This document shows positions 1 to 9,412 of a stretch of DNA of 64,000 nt, one piece after another. Positions within the stretch are counted from its first letter, which is position 1. Every line of letters starts with the position of its first letter. The notes under the pieces are model-generated. The model searched no databases, was not told where the DNA came from, and worked only from the letters and a program-made list of their open reading frames with translations. The position numbers were made by a program, and so were the translations under genes. Source of the DNA: an uncultured Acetatifactor sp. (GTDB lineage Bacteria; Bacillota; Clostridia; Lachnospirales; Lachnospiraceae); the NCBI GenBank assembly GCA_910586775.1, contig CAJUJN010000005.1:43498-107497 (forward strand). Reading direction: 5' to 3'.

Positions 1-382
1 CATTCCCATCCAGTGCAATGGCTGCCGCCTGCTGCGCCAACACTTTCCAGTCCGCAGACTCCTGCCCCTCGTCCCCGGAAATATCCAGGCTATCATACAC
101 GGATGACAATTCATAATGGCAGGTATCATATCCCGGCGTCTTCACGGCCCTGGCAACCTGATACAGGTCCACCACCACGCCGGCGCCTGCCAGATCCTCC
201 CCGAAGCTGTCCGCCTCCCCCTTGTGGGGGTCTTCCGGATAGGCTGTCAGGAAACAGCTTCCGGCCACAAATCCTTCCGCATCTGCCTCAAGCGCTGCCG
301 CAACGCCAGCCAGCGGCTCTACAGCACACATGCCAACGGTGAGGGCCAACGCGGCCAGCAGATAGGTCCATCTTTTCTTCAT
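1..382 (-). CDS. Partial secreted protein of the pilus locus (N-terminal 127 codons)
   Basis: The frame is open from an ATG at 382 to the left edge, so the C-terminus is missing. An AGGAGG box lies 8 nt upstream of the ATG. The N-terminus has a Lys/Arg pair and a hydrophobic stretch ending near Ala-rich residues 20-31, which looks like a signal peptide. The mature part is acidic and contains a segment like the N-terminal strand of Cna-B/pilin modules (GAGVVVDLYQVARAV). It follows the sortase gene by 61 nt on the same strand, so it is probably the last or next gene of the pilus operon. A minor pilin or pilus-associated secreted protein is a guess from position; no domain can be named. Confidence 0.7.
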   Translation of the reverse strand, partial: MKKRWTYLLAALALTVGMCAVEPLAGVAAALEADAEGFVAGSCFLTAYPEDPHKGEADSFGEDLAGAGVVVDLYQVARAVKTPGYDTCHYELSSVYDSLDISGDEGQESADWKVLAQQAAAIALDGN

Positions 383-443
383 GAGCAGTTCCTCCTGTTC
401 CATTTCTATCTCTGTTCCTGCTTTGCTTCCATACGAATACTTT

Positions 444-1376
444 CTACTCCCGGTCTTCCTCACCGGAATCCTTTCCCCTGAGTTCATCCAGGATTTGATT
501 CCTGGTCTTTTTGCGCCCCGTGACGCTGCTGCCAATCAGTATAATAGTCAGTGTCACGAACAGGAGCGGAATCCCTACTGCAGGAATTACGACATAATTG
601 GGAATCCGTACTGCCTCGGCTACTACTACTACCTCGCCTGCTATATTCTCAATTCTCTTCCCCCTCACAAGCATCCTATGGGTATTCACTCCATAAGGCG
701 TGCAGGTGACCAGGGTACAGTAATCCTTTCCAGACTCTATGGCCAAATCGTCCGTTTCCTCCGGCAGCACGATACGTATCTGGTCGACCATATAGGTAAT
801 GGTCTGATCCATGATGTTGATTGTGAAAGTGTCCCCCTCCACCATCTGGTCCAAATCCGAAAACAGCTTCGCACTGGGCAGCCCCCTGTGGCCTGACAGA
901 ATGCTGTGCGTCCGCTCTCCTCCCACCGGAAGGGAAGAACCGGGGATATGCCCCACTGCTATCTGCAGGACTGACTCCTCCACGCTGTGGTAGATGGGCA
1001 GATTCACACCGATGGAAGATATCTGGACATAGCCCATCACGCCGGTTCCGGTAATGTCCAGAAGCTTTTCATACTCCGCATACGCTTCATCAGAAAGGAC
1101 AAAATTCACACCGTCCTCAAGCGATGCATTGTACTTTCTCGCGGCCTCCAATATCTCTTCCCTGTCCCGGGCAGACATGTCCTCCACTGCCGTCACATAG
1201 CCCGCAATCGCCTGGGTGGCATGCATGGAATTCCACCAGTCGCTGACGGAAGGATACAGGATGATTCCCACGCCCGCTAGCAATATAACGATTAAAATGA
1301 TTGTTGAAATCGAAGGGCCTCTTTTTTTCTTCCCCCTCTTTTTCACAGCTTTCTCATCCTTCATAGGTTTCCCCAC
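444..1376 (-). CDS. Class C (pilus-polymerising) sortase
   Basis: Membrane transpeptidase that cleaves LPxTG-type signals and links pilins through lysine. It has 310 residues with an N-terminal membrane segment (about 23-41), the catalytic triad His163 (in SGHRGL), Cys225 (in TLVTCTPYG) and Arg234 (in NTHRMLVRG), and a second membrane segment near 261-283, the layout of class C enzymes. The Asp-Pro-aromatic lid that usually plugs the class C active site is not visible; the corresponding stretch reads VLSDEAYAEYEKLL. It follows the LPSTG pilin gene on the same strand, so that pilin is the likely substrate. A start at Met5 is also possible. Confidence 0.92.
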   Translation of the reverse strand: MGKPMKDEKAVKKRGKKKRGPSISTIILIVILLAGVGIILYPSVSDWWNSMHATQAIAGYVTAVEDMSARDREEILEAARKYNASLEDGVNFVLSDEAYAEYEKLLDITGTGVMGYVQISSIGVNLPIYHSVEESVLQIAVGHIPGSSLPVGGERTHSILSGHRGLPSAKLFSDLDQMVEGDTFTINIMDQTITYMVDQIRIVLPEETDDLAIESGKDYCTLVTCTPYGVNTHRMLVRGKRIENIAGEVVVVAEAVRIPNYVVIPAVGIPLLFVTLTIILIGSSVTGRKKTRNQILDELRGKDSGEEDRE

Positions 1377-1566
1377 TGTGCATTATTCCGGCAGATTCTT
1401 CTGCCTGCTGACCTTTGCCGGTTCACAGAGTGTGTCCACACCTGTTTTCCGTTGCTCGCCGCACACCACGGGAAGGTGTCAGCCTGCGTGCGGCATACCG
1501 GAGACGGAATCCGCCGTCCCCGGGAAGTTATTTCTCACTTATCTTTTGTATGCTCCTGCTGCAGCT

Positions 1567-3201
1567 TTACTTATGTGTACCCATGCGCTTCTTGGCTACC
1601 AGAAGGATGCCGGCGCCGATTACCAGGACGCCGCCTGCCACGTAGAAGATTGTGGTACCGATGCCGCCGGTGGAGGGGAGGAGCGTACCCTGCTGGTTTA
1701 CAATCTCAAGTGCAGCCCCATCTAACTCAGAAAGATTTTTTTCTACCGTTTTAGTAGTTGTAGTAGTCGTACTCTTCGATACCAGATTACCATCCGCATC
1801 GTAATGTCTCTCCCCTGACGTAGTGAATATCTCCTCTGTAAGAATCTGAGGAGTAAGTTCTTTCGTCTCAGTCAGCTTATTATAGCCATTAGGAGCCTTA
1901 AACTCAGTTACAGTCAATTTAACGTCGCTTGCTAGACCAATGATATAGAGTTTGCCTTCCGCATCTGTAGTAAGCGCTTCACTTTCCTCAGCATCAGCTG
2001 CCGGGTTATAAGAAACTACCGTGTAGACACCATTTTCACCCTCTACACTTAAACCTTTAATCGTAAACTCTGCACCTGCAAGAGGCTCTCCATTTTCATC
2101 AACTTTCTTGATAGCCGCTGCATAAGTTTTGATTACTGCATTATCTTCCCATGTTTCATTCCAGGGCTTCTTCTCAGTTGAATTATCATCAACTACAATA
2201 GGTCTGATAGAAATGGTGTTCGTGTCATCTGCATTGATATTTGTCACAGAAGTCAGTGTGGCTTCGTACTCAATAACAATCTTTGCTCCCTGCGCATATA
2301 TGTTTGTGTATGATGTTCCATTCAAATCTGCCCATGGAATAAGAATTGCTTTTTCATATTTGGCATCTCCAACTGTAACCTCGCCGAACTGTAAACTGTT
2401 AAGAGCATCACCCTCAAATACAGTTCCTTTATCAGTATCAGTTGCACCGATTGTAATCTTTGTCACCTTGACATTAGCCAAATACTCCGGCAGTGTATCC
2501 TGAATCACATAATCAACAACCTGCCTGGAATCTTCTCCTGTATCACCGATATAGTTGGTGGTATCAAAGGTACCTGTATACTTAACTGTATCACCAATCG
2601 AATAAGACTCTTTTTCAACAGTTTTGTCTGCAGAAGGCTCATTAACATTCTTATCATAGATATCCGCATTCGGCTGAGTAGATGTCACCGTAATCGCTGC
2701 TTTGGCAGCTCCGTCCGCATCCGGATCTGACTCATGAGTGGTCGTAACTACATAATAACCATATGGCAATCCGGTAAATGTAAGAGACTCATCCCCATTG
2801 CTTACCGCTGATGCAATTTCAGTATTACCATTTGCCCATGCTTCAAGAGCCTGCTGCAGCTCCGCTGTCATTTTGGTACCTGTGACTTTCCCATCCGCAT
2901 CTTTCACGGCAATCTTGTCAGTAGGAGAAATATAACCATTAGCATCCGCCGAAAAATATTCTTCGAGACTTGTATGAACTATGCCCTGATATGCAATATT
3001 GGTACCACCTTCACTGACAGTAGCATCGAAAAGCTTATGAAGCTTATATGTCTCACCCTTTGCCGGATTCTTAATTGTGATGCTTGCGTTGTCAGCATCA
3101 GGCGGATCCAGTGCTGCCGTCTGTGCAAAAGTTGTCATTGTCATCCCAAGCACCATGACCATCGCCAGTAAAATACCAGCCAATCTCTTAATTCGTTTCA
3201 T
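1567..3201 (-). CDS. LPXTG-anchored major pilin (SpaA/SpaH-like backbone subunit)
   Basis: Cell-surface pilus shaft protein, 544 residues. It carries a signal peptide (about 1-27, ending near TTFAQTA), a pilin-motif-like segment around IYDKN with candidate linking Lys184, a Cna-B type domain near 365-450 whose E-box reads VTEFKAPNGY (431-440, Glu433), then the sorting signal LPSTGG at 508-513, a hydrophobic helix and a basic tail. The AT content of the middle is higher than in its neighbours, as is common for variable surface antigens. It lies between the giant LPETG protein and the sortase on the same strand. Backbone identity is inferred from length, domain layout and position beside the sortase. 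Confidence 0.9.
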   Translation of the reverse strand: MKRIKRLAGILLAMVMVLGMTMTTFAQTAALDPPDADNASITIKNPAKGETYKLHKLFDATVSEGGTNIAYQGIVHTSLEEYFSADANGYISPTDKIAVKDADGKVTGTKMTAELQQALEAWANGNTEIASAVSNGDESLTFTGLPYGYYVVTTTHESDPDADGAAKAAITVTSTQPNADIYDKNVNEPSADKTVEKESYSIGDTVKYTGTFDTTNYIGDTGEDSRQVVDYVIQDTLPEYLANVKVTKITIGATDTDKGTVFEGDALNSLQFGEVTVGDAKYEKAILIPWADLNGTSYTNIYAQGAKIVIEYEATLTSVTNINADDTNTISIRPIVVDDNSTEKKPWNETWEDNAVIKTYAAAIKKVDENGEPLAGAEFTIKGLSVEGENGVYTVVSYNPAADAEESEALTTDAEGKLYIIGLASDVKLTVTEFKAPNGYNKLTETKELTPQILTEEIFTTSGERHYDADGNLVSKSTTTTTTKTVEKNLSELDGAALEIVNQQGTLLPSTGGIGTTIFYVAGGVLVIGAGILLVAKKRMGTHK

Positions 3202-3310
3202 TACTTACCCTCCTTTGATTGCTTTCCTTGATTGAAACGATTTCAGTGTTCCTGAACTTACATGTTTCTGAACTCATAAATCCAGATCTTTTCTCAGATT
3301 AAAGAGAATC

Positions 3311-6300
3311 TTACACCCTCCTTTCTCTGAATTTCTTTTTATACAGAAAGCCTGCGCCGAGCATAAGGCATGCAGCGCCCGCCATTGTATATAATTTGGA
3401 TCCGACACCTCCGGTCTCCGGCAGCTCATAGAAAGCCTCATTAACGATGACAAACGGATCTTTTCCGGTTCCGCTGCCAGCTAAACCCATAGCCGTGACC
3501 GTATACTCCATCGTTGTTTCATTCAGTGTAATAGTGACCGTAACAGGGTCTTTCAAAAGCTTATATCCATCCGGTGCCTTTGTCTCGGTCAGGCGGTAGG
3601 TTCCCTCGGTTAAGTTCTTGAAAGAGACTTTCCCTTCCCCGCCGGATGTTACTGTCGCTATCACTTTCCATTCCTGATCCTGGTTTGCGTTCCCTGGTGT
3701 ATGCGCGTTTCCGTCTTCATTTTGAGCTGTCCCGCTCTCCGTATCCGCTCCCCCGGCTGTCTGCTCCTGTTCCTCCAGCTTCTCCAGTTTAAACTCTGCC
3801 CCGGGCAGAAGCTTACCATTGTCATCCGTCTTCCGGACGACGAAGCCCGCAAGGGAAATCTGCGCTCTCACATAATTGGATTCCACATTGGCTCCGGGAA
3901 AGGCCTTTGTAGAATATCCAAAACTGTTGGTGGCTTCCAGATAAACGGCTGTCCCCGTATCCCTGTCCGCGGCTTCTTTCCTGTCTAATATTCCATAAGA
4001 TTCCTCTGACAGGGAATCCGTCACTTTGACCGGTATCACGAAATCAATACTGTCTTCATAAAATAAAGTTTCCTCATCCGCCACAATCTTGAATGCCGTA
4101 ATCTGATTCCAGTCCGCCACATCCCGGGTCCATATGCCGGCACCCAACAGGCTCGCCATGTCCTGACGATACACCTCCTCAGAATTCGTATAATAAACCT
4201 GATATCCATGCGGCGGTGTGATTCGGTCCGTCAGCTCAACGGTGAATTCCGATCCCCGCCCCGCCTGATTATTGATGCTTCGGTCGCCGATCCGGGGCAG
4301 CACGTCATAAACGGTCAGATTGCTGTGAGGATTATCCGTCGTATTGATAATGCTCAGTTTATACTGGAATTCCTCTCCCACCTTAAACCGTAATACCGTC
4401 TTCTTCCAGTCCCTGGAATCCTTCTTTGCAATATATTTCTCCGCATAAATTCCCGCCGGAGCCTTAATACTTCCCCCTGCCTGATCCCACCTGACCATAT
4501 TGTCCGTTCCTTTCCCTTCCAGGTCATAGATATCTTTCATCTGTCCGTGACCTGTGGGCGGAGCCTCGAAATCGTCGCTCATCAGATATACATCATTCAC
4601 ATAGGATCCCGGAGAGGCGTCTGCCTTCACCCTCACCTTGGGCGAAAAATAAACCTGCCCTGATTCTCCGTCCGAAGCATCCAGGGTCTTTCTCACCGCC
4701 TCCACATTCAGCCAGAATATCACCGCCGTTCTTCCGCTGTTGTGGTAATTCTCGATGACCTCTGTCTCCTTTACATACTCACTCCCTGCTCCGTAAGATA
4801 TGGGATACTCATAAAGCTCAAGCGCCTCCGGAAGAAGGTCGACGACACGCAGATCGTCATATTCCTTGCCTGCGTCCAGGGCCCCCTTCACATAGAACAT
4901 GCAAAAAGTATAACTTTTACTGTAATCCATCACCGGATTGCCGTCTTTATCGAGTACCGGATTACCATTTTCATCCTTTTTTATACTGGGATAGTCCAAA
5001 TTATCACCATAGTACATCTCTTTCTCAATCCAGACTTTTTCAAAAGTATCTATCAGCTTGAACTTATTCTCGCTGAACAGGAAGTGTGTCGTCCCATCTT
5101 CGCTCCCCTTTTCCTGGTAAGCTACATAAGCCCTGTTCTTATAGATATTCTCGGAATCACGTCCCTCGTCTCTGATAAAATGCTTTTCCTCCGGCTTCCG
5201 GAAAGTCGAGAAAGGCCATACGGTAATCCCTTCTCCGCTCTTCAGTTCACAGCCTTCTCTAAAATGTACTTTAAAGCCTTTGTACTCTCTCCCCGAATCC
5301 AGCTCCAGTTTCCATACAATCCCTCCAAGAGAACCGTTGTGTCCTGTGTTTTTAAAGTAATCCCCATATTGCTCCGAATCCTTCAGATTATAGATATCCG
5401 TCCCGCCATCATAGGTAAACGCTTCCACATAATCCAGTTCTTTTAACAGGGTGTCACGGAACATGACGCACTGGAACTTCAGCCTCTGGTCTATCTCCTC
5501 ATCTCCCAAAACTATATTGACCAATGGAGATGCACCTTTATTCTCAAAAGCCAATGTCCACATGTACCCGCCTGACCGTGTGTCGGGGGTATCCATGACA
5601 GTATCCGCGGAATTGCCTTTCGTAAAGCTCCCCTCTGCCCCGGGCTGGGTGGTCAGTGTAAAAATAAGGTCATCCTCACATGCATCCTCATTCTCTCCCT
5701 TTGACGGACGCACCGGCTCGCACACTGCCCCCACATGGTTCGTCAGATTTTTTGTCAGGAAATTGTCTTTATCCGGCTCGTCTATTTTGCACCCGGGGAA
5801 TTGCAGCTTCAGCTCTGCCGCCTCTATCTGCAGCATCAGTGTGTTGTCGTATTTCTCCGGCTCCAGCCCCTCCTCCACTTCGAAAACACGGCTCACGCTG
5901 ATTCCGTCCTCATTTAACGTCCATCCCGGATTAGCCTCCGAATCAAATACCGCATACCGCGTATTGCCGCCATAATCTACGTATTGGGGCAGCCGATCGG
6001 TCAGCGTGATTTTGTTATATGCCCTGAGAGTCCAGTGGGCATCGCCCAGTTTATACCAGAAGCTGACGTACTGATCATTTTTCAGTATGCCGTCCTCTCC
6101 CACCCTGGCAGCGACTCTTGTATAATCCTCCTTCATGCTCTCATATTTGTTTGTATTGACATACTTTGTTATTACAGGCTTATTGTATTTCGGGCGGTAT
6201 ATATTCTCTGCTGTTGTGTCTGCCTTTTTCTCCTCCCCTTCCCCGGACTCTATGGTGCCGAAAATCTTCAGCTGATAATCCGCAGGTACCTCAGCAACTT

Positions 6301-8740
6301 TAAATTTCATTACAAAGGGAAGCTTAAGCGCGCCTGTAGGAACATAGTCCGTAAACGTAATGGAAATCTTATAATACTCCTCCCCGTCCCTGCTTTCCTC
6401 TGTCACTGCGCTGATTTCATGTTTCCCTATGCTTTCAGGGAACTCCTTGATACGGATCTGCTCCTTATCCATATACGCTTTCGGGAAATAAAGTGACATA
6501 GTCACCTGATCTATCGTGGTGTTTCCCTGTATCCCTGTGGTGTACAGCTTGAACAAACCTTGCATTTCATAGTTGGTATAATTCTCTTTCCCGTACGGTT
6601 CCTCCGCATGGGTCTTTTCATCCCCATACAGCAGCTCCAGCACCATTCCGCCGCCCTGGTCGCCTACCGGAAGAAATGCTGCATATTCCGGCACAGTATC
6701 CGGCACATCGCCCAACCAGACTGTTTCCATCAACTCCCACAGTGCCGACAGGCATTCCGCTCCTTCCACATGCTCCCGCAATGCCTCATCCAATACCAGA
6801 TAAGCGTCATAAGCTTCCTGTATCTGTACCAGGAGAGCCGCCATGTATTCATCAAAAGCTTCTTCCCCGTCCTCTCCGGTCTCCTCATATTCTGCGATTT
6901 TCTGTGCGATTTCTTCCCCGGAGGGCAAACCGGCGATCAGTTGATTCACCTTCTCTATTTCTTCCCGTTCCTCCTCCGTCAGGAGGCACTCGGGCGAATG
7001 GGTATGCTCTTCCGTTTCACAGGCCAGATTGCCTTCCGCGTCATAGCACTCTGGCTCGTGAACATGCTTTTCCATTCCGCAGCGATAAACATTTTCCTCC
7101 AGGCAGGTTTCATCATGGGTGTGCTCTTCCATTCCGCAGGTTTGGGCGCCCTCTTCGTTCAGGCATTCTTCACTGTGAGAGTGTTCCTCCTTCCCGCAGT
7201 TAAATTCGCTCTTCGTCTCTTCACCGTAACCGCAAATCAGGTTTCCGGCATCATCATAGCATTCCAGTGTATGGATATGAGTGGATTCGTGACCGCAGAT
7301 GAGCCGGCCTTCCATGTCATAACAGCTGTCTTCATGAATATGCAGCTTCGCCCCGCTGTTCAGCGCTGCCACTTCTTCTGGTGTCAGTTCCACCACCTTG
7401 AAGCAGTCTCCTTCGTGGGTATGCTCCTCCAGTTGAAGCAGTCCGCAGGACACTACGCTTCCTTCGATAAGATTTCCTTCTTCATCAAAACAGTCCTCGC
7501 CGTAACAGCTGTCGTCATGGGTGTGAAGTTCCAGTTCCCCGCAGACCAGCCTGGTGACTTCTTCGTAACAGGCCTCTGTATGAACATGTCCCCGGGCAGT
7601 ATCTGTTCCAGACGCGCTACCCTCAGCCGCTTCAGGCTCTGCGGTTTCCTTCGGCGCCGCGCTGCCTGCTCCTTCCGGTGTTTCGCTGTCAGCCGTAGGC
7701 TCACTGACTTCCGACACTTCAGTGACTCCGCTGCTCTGAGTTTCGGCGGAGGATGCTGTCCCTGCTCCCCCCTGACCGCTGCAGGCATCCGTATGCTCAT
7801 GTTCTTCTGCTGTACAGGTCAGTGTCTCTGTATAGCAGGCATCCAGATGAATATGTTCTTCCTTTTCACACACATAAGCTACTGTATAGCACTCCTCCAT
7901 GTGCGCATGCTCGGCCTTTTCACAGATCACATTGCCGTCCGCATCACAGCAGCCATCACCATGCATGTGCTCTTCCAAACCGCAGGCAATTTCCTGAATG
8001 ATGCAGTCTGCGTCATGGATATGCTCTTCCCCATAACCGCAGACAGGAACCTTCTCATAGCATACTTCCGTATGTCTGTGGGCTTCTATCTCACAGTTCG
8101 GTTCCTGGGTCTGATTCCGGGTCTCCGCTTCCGCTCCGGGTTCTTCTGCCGCTGCTCCCGCACTGCCCGCAGGGATGCTGTCTGTATTTTCTGCCTCTTT
8201 GGCCGTTCCGTCAGCGTTTCCGGTATTCTCTGCAGCAGAACTGTCTGCGTTTTCCGTGCCGCCTGTTGTCCCTGCCATTTCAGTCTCCCCGGCATTCTCC
8301 TCATTTCCTGCGGCTGCTCCGTCTGTATTTTCCGCGTCCTCTGCTTCCTCTCCGCATACCAGAACCATCTCCGTCACATAGCATTCTTCCGTATGCTTAT
8401 GCTCCTGATGCTCTTCCAGGGCGCAGACCAGGTTTCCTTTTCCGTCATAACATTTATCGTTATGTACATGGACCACATAGTCCGCATAACCGCAGACCGG
8501 TTCCGTTCCCAGGTTCCCTTCCCCATCCCTCTCGTAGCATTTTTCCGTATGCTCATGCACTTCATATCCGCAGTCAAGCACTTCCATCTTGTGGGTCATG
8601 GCCTGCCCGTACAGCTTCAGCGCCGTGACCGTGCCGAAAGCAACTATCACTGCAAGGCACAGGAAAACCACCGCCCGGCGTCTGTACTGTCTCTGTTCCT
8701 TTAAGAGCTTTCCCGCCTGTGATAAAATATCAACTCTCAT
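3311..8740 (-). CDS. Giant LPETG-anchored surface protein with His/Cys repeats (putative pilus tip or adhesin)
   Basis: 1,809 residues. An uncleaved-looking N-terminal membrane segment (about 22-45) is followed by a region at 57-585 with 18 copies of a motif His-x-His-x3-Cys, usually followed by Tyr and then, some 8-14 residues later, by another Cys-Gly. Two acidic low-complexity linkers (about 130-212 and 322-382) interrupt it. The middle (about 690-1590) resembles large adhesin beta-domains with isopeptide-type repeats. A Cna-B module near 1625-1760 has an E-box (LTETKAPDGY), and the C-terminus has LPETGG at 1773-1778, a hydrophobic helix and a basic tail. Together with the adjacent pilin and sortase C this points to an ancillary pilus protein. 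The His/Cys block could bind metal or form disulfides; that is inference. Confidence 0.88.
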   Translation of the reverse strand: MRVDILSQAGKLLKEQRQYRRRAVVFLCLAVIVAFGTVTALKLYGQAMTHKMEVLDCGYEVHEHTEKCYERDGEGNLGTEPVCGYADYVVHVHNDKCYDGKGNLVCALEEHQEHKHTEECYVTEMVLVCGEEAEDAENTDGAAAGNEENAGETEMAGTTGGTENADSSAAENTGNADGTAKEAENTDSIPAGSAGAAAEEPGAEAETRNQTQEPNCEIEAHRHTEVCYEKVPVCGYGEEHIHDADCIIQEIACGLEEHMHGDGCCDADGNVICEKAEHAHMEECYTVAYVCEKEEHIHLDACYTETLTCTAEEHEHTDACSGQGGAGTASSAETQSSGVTEVSEVSEPTADSETPEGAGSAAPKETAEPEAAEGSASGTDTARGHVHTEACYEEVTRLVCGELELHTHDDSCYGEDCFDEEGNLIEGSVVSCGLLQLEEHTHEGDCFKVVELTPEEVAALNSGAKLHIHEDSCYDMEGRLICGHESTHIHTLECYDDAGNLICGYGEETKSEFNCGKEEHSHSEECLNEEGAQTCGMEEHTHDETCLEENVYRCGMEKHVHEPECYDAEGNLACETEEHTHSPECLLTEEEREEIEKVNQLIAGLPSGEEIAQKIAEYEETGEDGEEAFDEYMAALLVQIQEAYDAYLVLDEALREHVEGAECLSALWELMETVWLGDVPDTVPEYAAFLPVGDQGGGMVLELLYGDEKTHAEEPYGKENYTNYEMQGLFKLYTTGIQGNTTIDQVTMSLYFPKAYMDKEQIRIKEFPESIGKHEISAVTEESRDGEEYYKISITFTDYVPTGALKLPFVMKFKVAEVPADYQLKIFGTIESGEGEEKKADTTAENIYRPKYNKPVITKYVNTNKYESMKEDYTRVAARVGEDGILKNDQYVSFWYKLGDAHWTLRAYNKITLTDRLPQYVDYGGNTRYAVFDSEANPGWTLNEDGISVSRVFEVEEGLEPEKYDNTLMLQIEAAELKLQFPGCKIDEPDKDNFLTKNLTNHVGAVCEPVRPSKGENEDACEDDLIFTLTTQPGAEGSFTKGNSADTVMDTPDTRSGGYMWTLAFENKGASPLVNIVLGDEEIDQRLKFQCVMFRDTLLKELDYVEAFTYDGGTDIYNLKDSEQYGDYFKNTGHNGSLGGIVWKLELDSGREYKGFKVHFREGCELKSGEGITVWPFSTFRKPEEKHFIRDEGRDSENIYKNRAYVAYQEKGSEDGTTHFLFSENKFKLIDTFEKVWIEKEMYYGDNLDYPSIKKDENGNPVLDKDGNPVMDYSKSYTFCMFYVKGALDAGKEYDDLRVVDLLPEALELYEYPISYGAGSEYVKETEVIENYHNSGRTAVIFWLNVEAVRKTLDASDGESGQVYFSPKVRVKADASPGSYVNDVYLMSDDFEAPPTGHGQMKDIYDLEGKGTDNMVRWDQAGGSIKAPAGIYAEKYIAKKDSRDWKKTVLRFKVGEEFQYKLSIINTTDNPHSNLTVYDVLPRIGDRSINNQAGRGSEFTVELTDRITPPHGYQVYYTNSEEVYRQDMASLLGAGIWTRDVADWNQITAFKIVADEETLFYEDSIDFVIPVKVTDSLSEESYGILDRKEAADRDTGTAVYLEATNSFGYSTKAFPGANVESNYVRAQISLAGFVVRKTDDNGKLLPGAEFKLEKLEEQEQTAGGADTESGTAQNEDGNAHTPGNANQDQEWKVIATVTSGGEGKVSFKNLTEGTYRLTETKAPDGYKLLKDPVTVTITLNETTMEYTVTAMGLAGSGTGKDPFVIVNEAFYELPETGGVGSKLYTMAGAACLMLGAGFLYKKKFRERRV
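6986..8572 (-). repeat. Coding repeat: 18 His-x-His-x3-Cys units in the giant surface protein
   Basis: Codons 57-585 of the surface protein encode 18 divergent units of the type CG-EEH-x-H-x3-CY. Unit spacing is about 17-30 residues, with acidic linkers after unit 3 and after unit 9. The two His and the following Cys are kept in every unit while surrounding residues vary, which indicates selection on those side chains. Confidence 0.85.
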
Positions 8741-8772
8741 AATGCCGTCTCCTTCCTTCTACCGGTCTTCTA

Positions 8773-9363
8773 TCACTTCACGATCCCGAATCCGTCCAAC
8801 GGCCAGACCCGGATCAGTATTTTCCCGATTACCATATCGTTGCTGACACATCCCACCGCCGTGTTCCGGCTGTCTATGCTTGTGGCTCTGTGGTCTCCCA
8901 TCACAAAACACCTTCCGTCGGGCACCTGATAGGGCAGCGTGATGTTGCAGTCTCCCAGGGCTTTGTCTGTCACATAGGGTTCCTCCAACAGTTCCTCATT
9001 CACGTAGACATTTCCCTCCTCGTCTATGTCCACCCAGTCCCCTGCCGCCGCAATCACCCTTTTTACCAGGATGTTATTGTTAAAGTAAAAGGCGATAATG
9101 TCGCCTGTCTCATATCCTGAGCTGTTCAGCGCCACAACGATATCTTCATCCTGCAGGGAATCCGTCATGGAGGTTCCGCTGATCTGCAGCACCGGGAGCA
9201 GCAGCACCGCAATCAGTACCGCCACTGCCGCCACCACCACCAGAGAAAATGCCGTGCTCCTGAGAACACTTCCGTATCTTCTCTTATACCGTGTCCTCTC
9301 CAACTCCGCCTCCAACGCCTCCAGTTCCGGCAGCTCTATCCTTTTTTCCTCACTCATGCGCAA
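8773..9363 (-). CDS. Type I signal peptidase
   Basis: Membrane serine protease that removes signal peptides, 196 residues. After a charged cytosolic N-terminus and one membrane helix (about 38-58), Ser65 in SGTSMTDSL is the expected nucleophile and Lys101 in ILVKRVIA the general base. The later box MGDHRATSIDSR matches the GD-x-R-x-S-x-DSR motif of the family. It lies 32 nt upstream of the giant surface protein gene, so it is probably a dedicated pilus-locus peptidase of the kind often found with sortase C. A start at Met3 is equally possible. Confidence 0.9.
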   Translation of the reverse strand: MRMSEEKRIELPELEALEAELERTRYKRRYGSVLRSTAFSLVVVAAVAVLIAVLLLPVLQISGTSMTDSLQDEDIVVALNSSGYETGDIIAFYFNNNILVKRVIAAAGDWVDIDEEGNVYVNEELLEEPYVTDKALGDCNITLPYQVPDGRCFVMGDHRATSIDSRNTAVGCVSNDMVIGKILIRVWPLDGFGIVK

Positions 9364-9412
9364 CCCTCTGTATCATCCGACCTTCCGTCCGGGGCAGTTC
9401 CTCTGCTGCCCT

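Noticed and set aside
6560..8704. Open frame of 714 codons on the plus strand opposite the His/Cys repeat protein
   Set aside because: It mirrors the repetitive coding strand, has no ribosome site and shows no family motif. The minus-strand frame has signal, repeats and LPETG.
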